Of a stretch of DNA of 5,273 nt, positions 3,312 through 5,273 are shown piece by piece. A model generated the notes under the pieces. It was not told the DNA's origin, did not search any database, and saw only the letters and a program-made list of their open reading frames with translations. Source of the DNA: Mollicutes bacterium (GTDB lineage Bacteria; Bacillota_I; Bacilli_A; Izemoplasmatales; Izemoplasmataceae); contig PWHD01000029.1 of assembly GCA_003555335.1 (NCBI GenBank), forward strand, positions 1 to 5,273. The letters are read 5' to 3'. The first letter of the stretch is position 1; each line of letters begins with the position of its first letter. Made by a program: the position numbers and the translations under genes.

Positions 3312-5273
3312 ATGAAAATTGTAAGGAATGCAGTATTGTTACTGGGGTTATTGTTTTTAGCGGGGTGCGACACGACAACAGAGGATATCCAAAGTGAAAC
3401 GGTGTCGATCGAGGCAACAGGGACACACCAAGACAAGGTCTCGATTCACCCCGAATGGGAAATCACCCTCGGAACTGAAGTCACCGTTACAGCAGCGGAA
3501 AGCGATGATTATATTTTCAAGCACTGGCTTGAAGGTGAGGAAATTGTCAGCGAATCGCAAAGCTATACGTTCGAAGCGCAAACCGACCGTCAACTGACCG
3601 CTGTCTATATTTCCAAAGCGTCTTTGGTCGACGTCGAACTTCAAACCAATTACGAAGGCACAACCGTGAGCAAATCGATAACGGATGGACTCATACCCGG
3701 AGAGACGCTCACAATCAGTGTAGAGGCACCCGATGACGTGCATTTTTCCTATTGGCTCAACCTTGATGAATCCAGCGTTTTCAGCAAGGAATCAACCGTG
3801 ACGTTTGATGTAATGGATGACTTAAGACTCAAAGCAATCTTCTTTTCTGAGGAATATCAAGCGTTGGATGAATCCTTTCCATTGGAGCATTATCCATTGA
3901 TTTATCTCAGAGAACAAGATACCCCGAACACGCAGGATCACCATTATGTGTTTTGGACCTTAGCTCCGGTTGACGAGCTGTTCGATTTTTACAAAGACGT
4001 GATGGATGCAACGTTTGGATTGGATGATCTGGAAACGCATATGGATAGCGATTATTTCTACATTATTGGTAAGAACAATGATTGGTCCATCGATGTCTCC
4101 TTGGAAGGTGACATGGAAGTGGGGTCGTTAAAGGAGCTGTACGTCTATGTTCGTGACTATCGTCCAATGCCGATACCGGATGCGGACCTTGTCGAACCTG
4201 ACACGATGTTCTTTTCCGTCCTGGAAGAAATGGTGCTGGTCGATTACAATGCCTGGAACGACGATACGTACCGTTACGATTATGTACTTGATAACGACCT
4301 TTTCGGCGGAATCGATACGTTCGATATCGATGAGTATTTGCATCAGGCCTTTACCGATGAAGTCACGATTCAATACATCGACATGGACGAAGCATTTGTT
4401 TCTGTTGGCGGGCACTATGACCAGAATTATTTCTCCATGGACATACAACGTAGCGATTCGTATCAAGACGCACTCGCTATCCGTATTTGGATCGAAAAAG
4501 CGTCTGAATACCCGGATGCGGATCTGATTGACGCAGAGATGGATGCCATTGCGCGTTATCCGGATTCGAGACTCATTGACACGCATGAGTCCCTTCAATT
4601 TTTTGAAGAAACGTTCCGTTTTGTAACCTTGGGCGATGTCGAGACGGTAAAACAGCATTTCATGGATGCACTTGAAGCGATGGATCTGACGCAAGAATTG
4701 TATTACCATACGCGAAACAATGCAACGTACCTTGATGCAGCCACGGAGGAACAGCGCTTTTATATCCGGATCTTCCACACCTCCGAGTTCCGTGATGCGA
4801 TTGAATATGAAGTGCGTCTGATCAACCGGTCGTTAAGACCGCTTCCAGATGAGGATTATGTGGACGCATCCGATCCCGACTTCCTACCGAGACCCGAAGA
4901 GACAATGCTGTTTCGCTATCAAGGACGAGACGACAGATTTTATTTCGCAAGTTCCTTCTCAGTAGAAAACATTATGAACCATTACATAGAACTTTATGAG
5001 GATGATGATAAGTTCCGTTCGCTTGAAACCATGCATTACAGTGACAACGAATGGGAGATTTCTTTTTATCACGATGACGATTTCATCCGTATCCATGGGT
5101 ACTTTGACAAGCATTTTATTGACGCGACGCATTTCGTGGTCATGATTGAAGACCATACGCCGGAGCCGTTCCCGGAAACTGATGTCGTCGATGACGACGA
5201 CATTGAAAAGGCGCCGCGCTACCCGGGGTCGATCCTTACTGCCGCGTATCAAGTTGAAGATTACTACTTTGCG
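3312..5273 (+). CDS. Large acidic surface lipoprotein with InlB-B-like repeats and tandem ~110-residue modules; C-terminus outside window
   Basis: 654 codons are visible with no stop. Residues 1-19 are a lipoprotein signal peptide: positive start (MKIVRN), hydrophobic core, and lipobox LAGC with Cys19 as the lipidated residue, so the protein should be anchored to the outer face of the membrane. Residues 31-99 and 106-177 are two copies of a beta-rich unit resembling the divergent InlB B-repeat, each with a central aromatic-x-x-Trp (Trp72, Trp148) and a closing TxF...L.A.[YF] strand. From about 185 the protein consists of diverged modules of about 110 residues. Each ends in P-[DE]-x-D-x-[VI]-[DE], at residues 289, 401, 512 and 621. 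A fifth module has begun at the edge (RYPGSILTAAYQ). The chain is rich in Asp and Glu. No catalytic motif is recognisable. A binding or structural role on the cell surface is likely from architecture only. Long open frames on the opposite strand are explained by rare use of TTA, CTA and TCA codons. It is not linked by an operon to the genes on its left. Confidence 0.9.
   Translation, partial: MKIVRNAVLLLGLLFLAGCDTTTEDIQSETVSIEATGTHQDKVSIHPEWEITLGTEVTVTAAESDDYIFKHWLEGEEIVSESQSYTFEAQTDRQLTAVYISKASLVDVELQTNYEGTTVSKSITDGLIPGETLTISVEAPDDVHFSYWLNLDESSVFSKESTVTFDVMDDLRLKAIFFSEEYQALDESFPLEHYPLIYLREQDTPNTQDHHYVFWTLAPVDELFDFYKDVMDATFGLDDLETHMDSDYFYIIGKNNDWSIDVSLEGDMEVGSLKELYVYVRDYRPMPIPDADLVEPDTMFFSVLEEMVLVDYNAWNDDTYRYDYVLDNDLFGGIDTFDIDEYLHQAFTDEVTIQYIDMDEAFVSVGGHYDQNYFSMDIQRSDSYQDALAIRIWIEKASEYPDADLIDAEMDAIARYPDSRLIDTHESLQFFEETFRFVTLGDVETVKQHFMDALEAMDLTQELYYHTRNNATYLDAATEEQRFYIRIFHTSEFRDAIEYEVRLINRSLRPLPDEDYVDASDPDFLPRPEETMLFRYQGRDDRFYFASSFSVENIMNHYIELYEDDDKFRSLETMHYSDNEWEISFYHDDDFIRIHGYFDKHFIDATHFVVMIEDHTPEPFPETDVVDDDDIEKAPRYPGSILTAAYQVEDYYFA
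3402..3842 (+). repeat. Two InlB-B-like repeat units in the lipoprotein N-terminus
   Basis: Unit 1 (residues 31-99) and unit 2 (106-177) align along their length: a start of alternating V/L residues, then a G-x-x-[VL]-T-[VI] strand, then F-x-x-W (69-72, 145-148), then S-x-[ST]-x-TF-[ED], and a closing L-x-A-[VI]-[YF]. This is the usual layout of the divergent InlB B-repeat found in tandem in Bacillota surface proteins. The two copies are well diverged, so the duplication is old. Confidence 0.7.
3864..5273 (+). repeat. Tandem ~110-residue modules in the lipoprotein (four plus the start of a fifth)
   Basis: The linker motif P-[DE]-x-D-[LYV]-[VI]-[DE] occurs as PDADLVE (codons from 4176), PDADLID (4512), PDEDYVD (4845) and PETDVVD (5172), at intervals of 112, 111 and 109 residues. 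Module openings are similar in the third and fifth units (ARYPDSRLI, PRYPGSILT). Mid-module features also recur: aromatic-rich strand, then V-E-x-[VI]-x-x-[HN]-[FY]-x-[DE] helix (clear in modules 3 and 4, looser in 1), then a W/F-x-I-strand. Module 2 is the most divergent. At the DNA level the copies are not similar by eye, so the array is old and not a recent expansion. Confidence 0.75.

Noticed and set aside
4128..4778. 216-codon open frame on the minus strand inside the lipoprotein gene, with further open stretches at 3357-3743 and 4959-5252
   Set aside because: All three lie in the frame exactly complementary to the lipoprotein codons, where stops appear only opposite TTA, CTA and TCA codons, which this gene uses rarely. 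The translations lack domain-like features, while the plus-strand product has a signal peptide, lipobox and repeats.

Overview
The window suggests a low-to-moderate G+C member of the Bacillota or a close relative. The signs are strong AGGAG-type ribosome binding sites, a sigma-A-like promoter, a PRD-type PTS regulator beside a short Gram-positive-type mannose-6-phosphate isomerase, a CcpA/cre-like box and a lipobox lipoprotein. TGA is used as a stop (manA and the zinc-ribbon gene), so this is not a UGA=Trp mollicute. Genus cannot be read from the sequence.

Layout. (1) 1-1085, minus strand: the N-terminal 361 residues of a LicR/MtlR/ManR-type transcriptional regulator with two helix-turn-helix regions, PRD1 and the beginning of PRD2. 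It runs off the left edge. (2) 1086-1366: divergent control region. It holds a hairpin plus T-run that reads as an intrinsic terminator towards the regulator, an 8-bp inverted repeat, a cre-like box and a promoter for manA. (3) 1367-2245, plus strand: manA, complete, closed by a hairpin terminator (2258-2300) that works in both directions. (4) 2347-2694, minus strand: a 115-residue zinc-ribbon protein with two membrane segments, convergent with manA. (5) 2695-3311: an AT-rich, apparently non-coding stretch with two short palindromes. Just before the next gene it holds a possible leader: a TATAAT box, then an SD-like purine run with a 20-codon frame, then a bipartite hairpin and T9. (6) 3312 to the right edge, plus strand: the first 654 residues of a large, acidic surface lipoprotein. 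It has two InlB-B-like repeats followed by tandem modules of about 110 residues, and continues beyond the window.

How the genes fit. The PRD regulator and manA are divergent and share their control region. PRD regulators of this class are phosphorylated by the PTS and usually control a mannose, fructose, mannitol or beta-glucoside PTS operon. Local control of hexose-phosphate entry into glycolysis, with CcpA on top, is therefore a reasonable inference. The zinc-ribbon protein and the lipoprotein show no link to sugar metabolism and look like separate transcription units.

I see no mobile element, CRISPR array, tRNA, rRNA or defence system. The least ordinary items are the modular lipoprotein, with a linker motif recurring every 109-112 residues, and the terminator-like hairpins in the leaders of the lipoprotein and of the PRD regulator.
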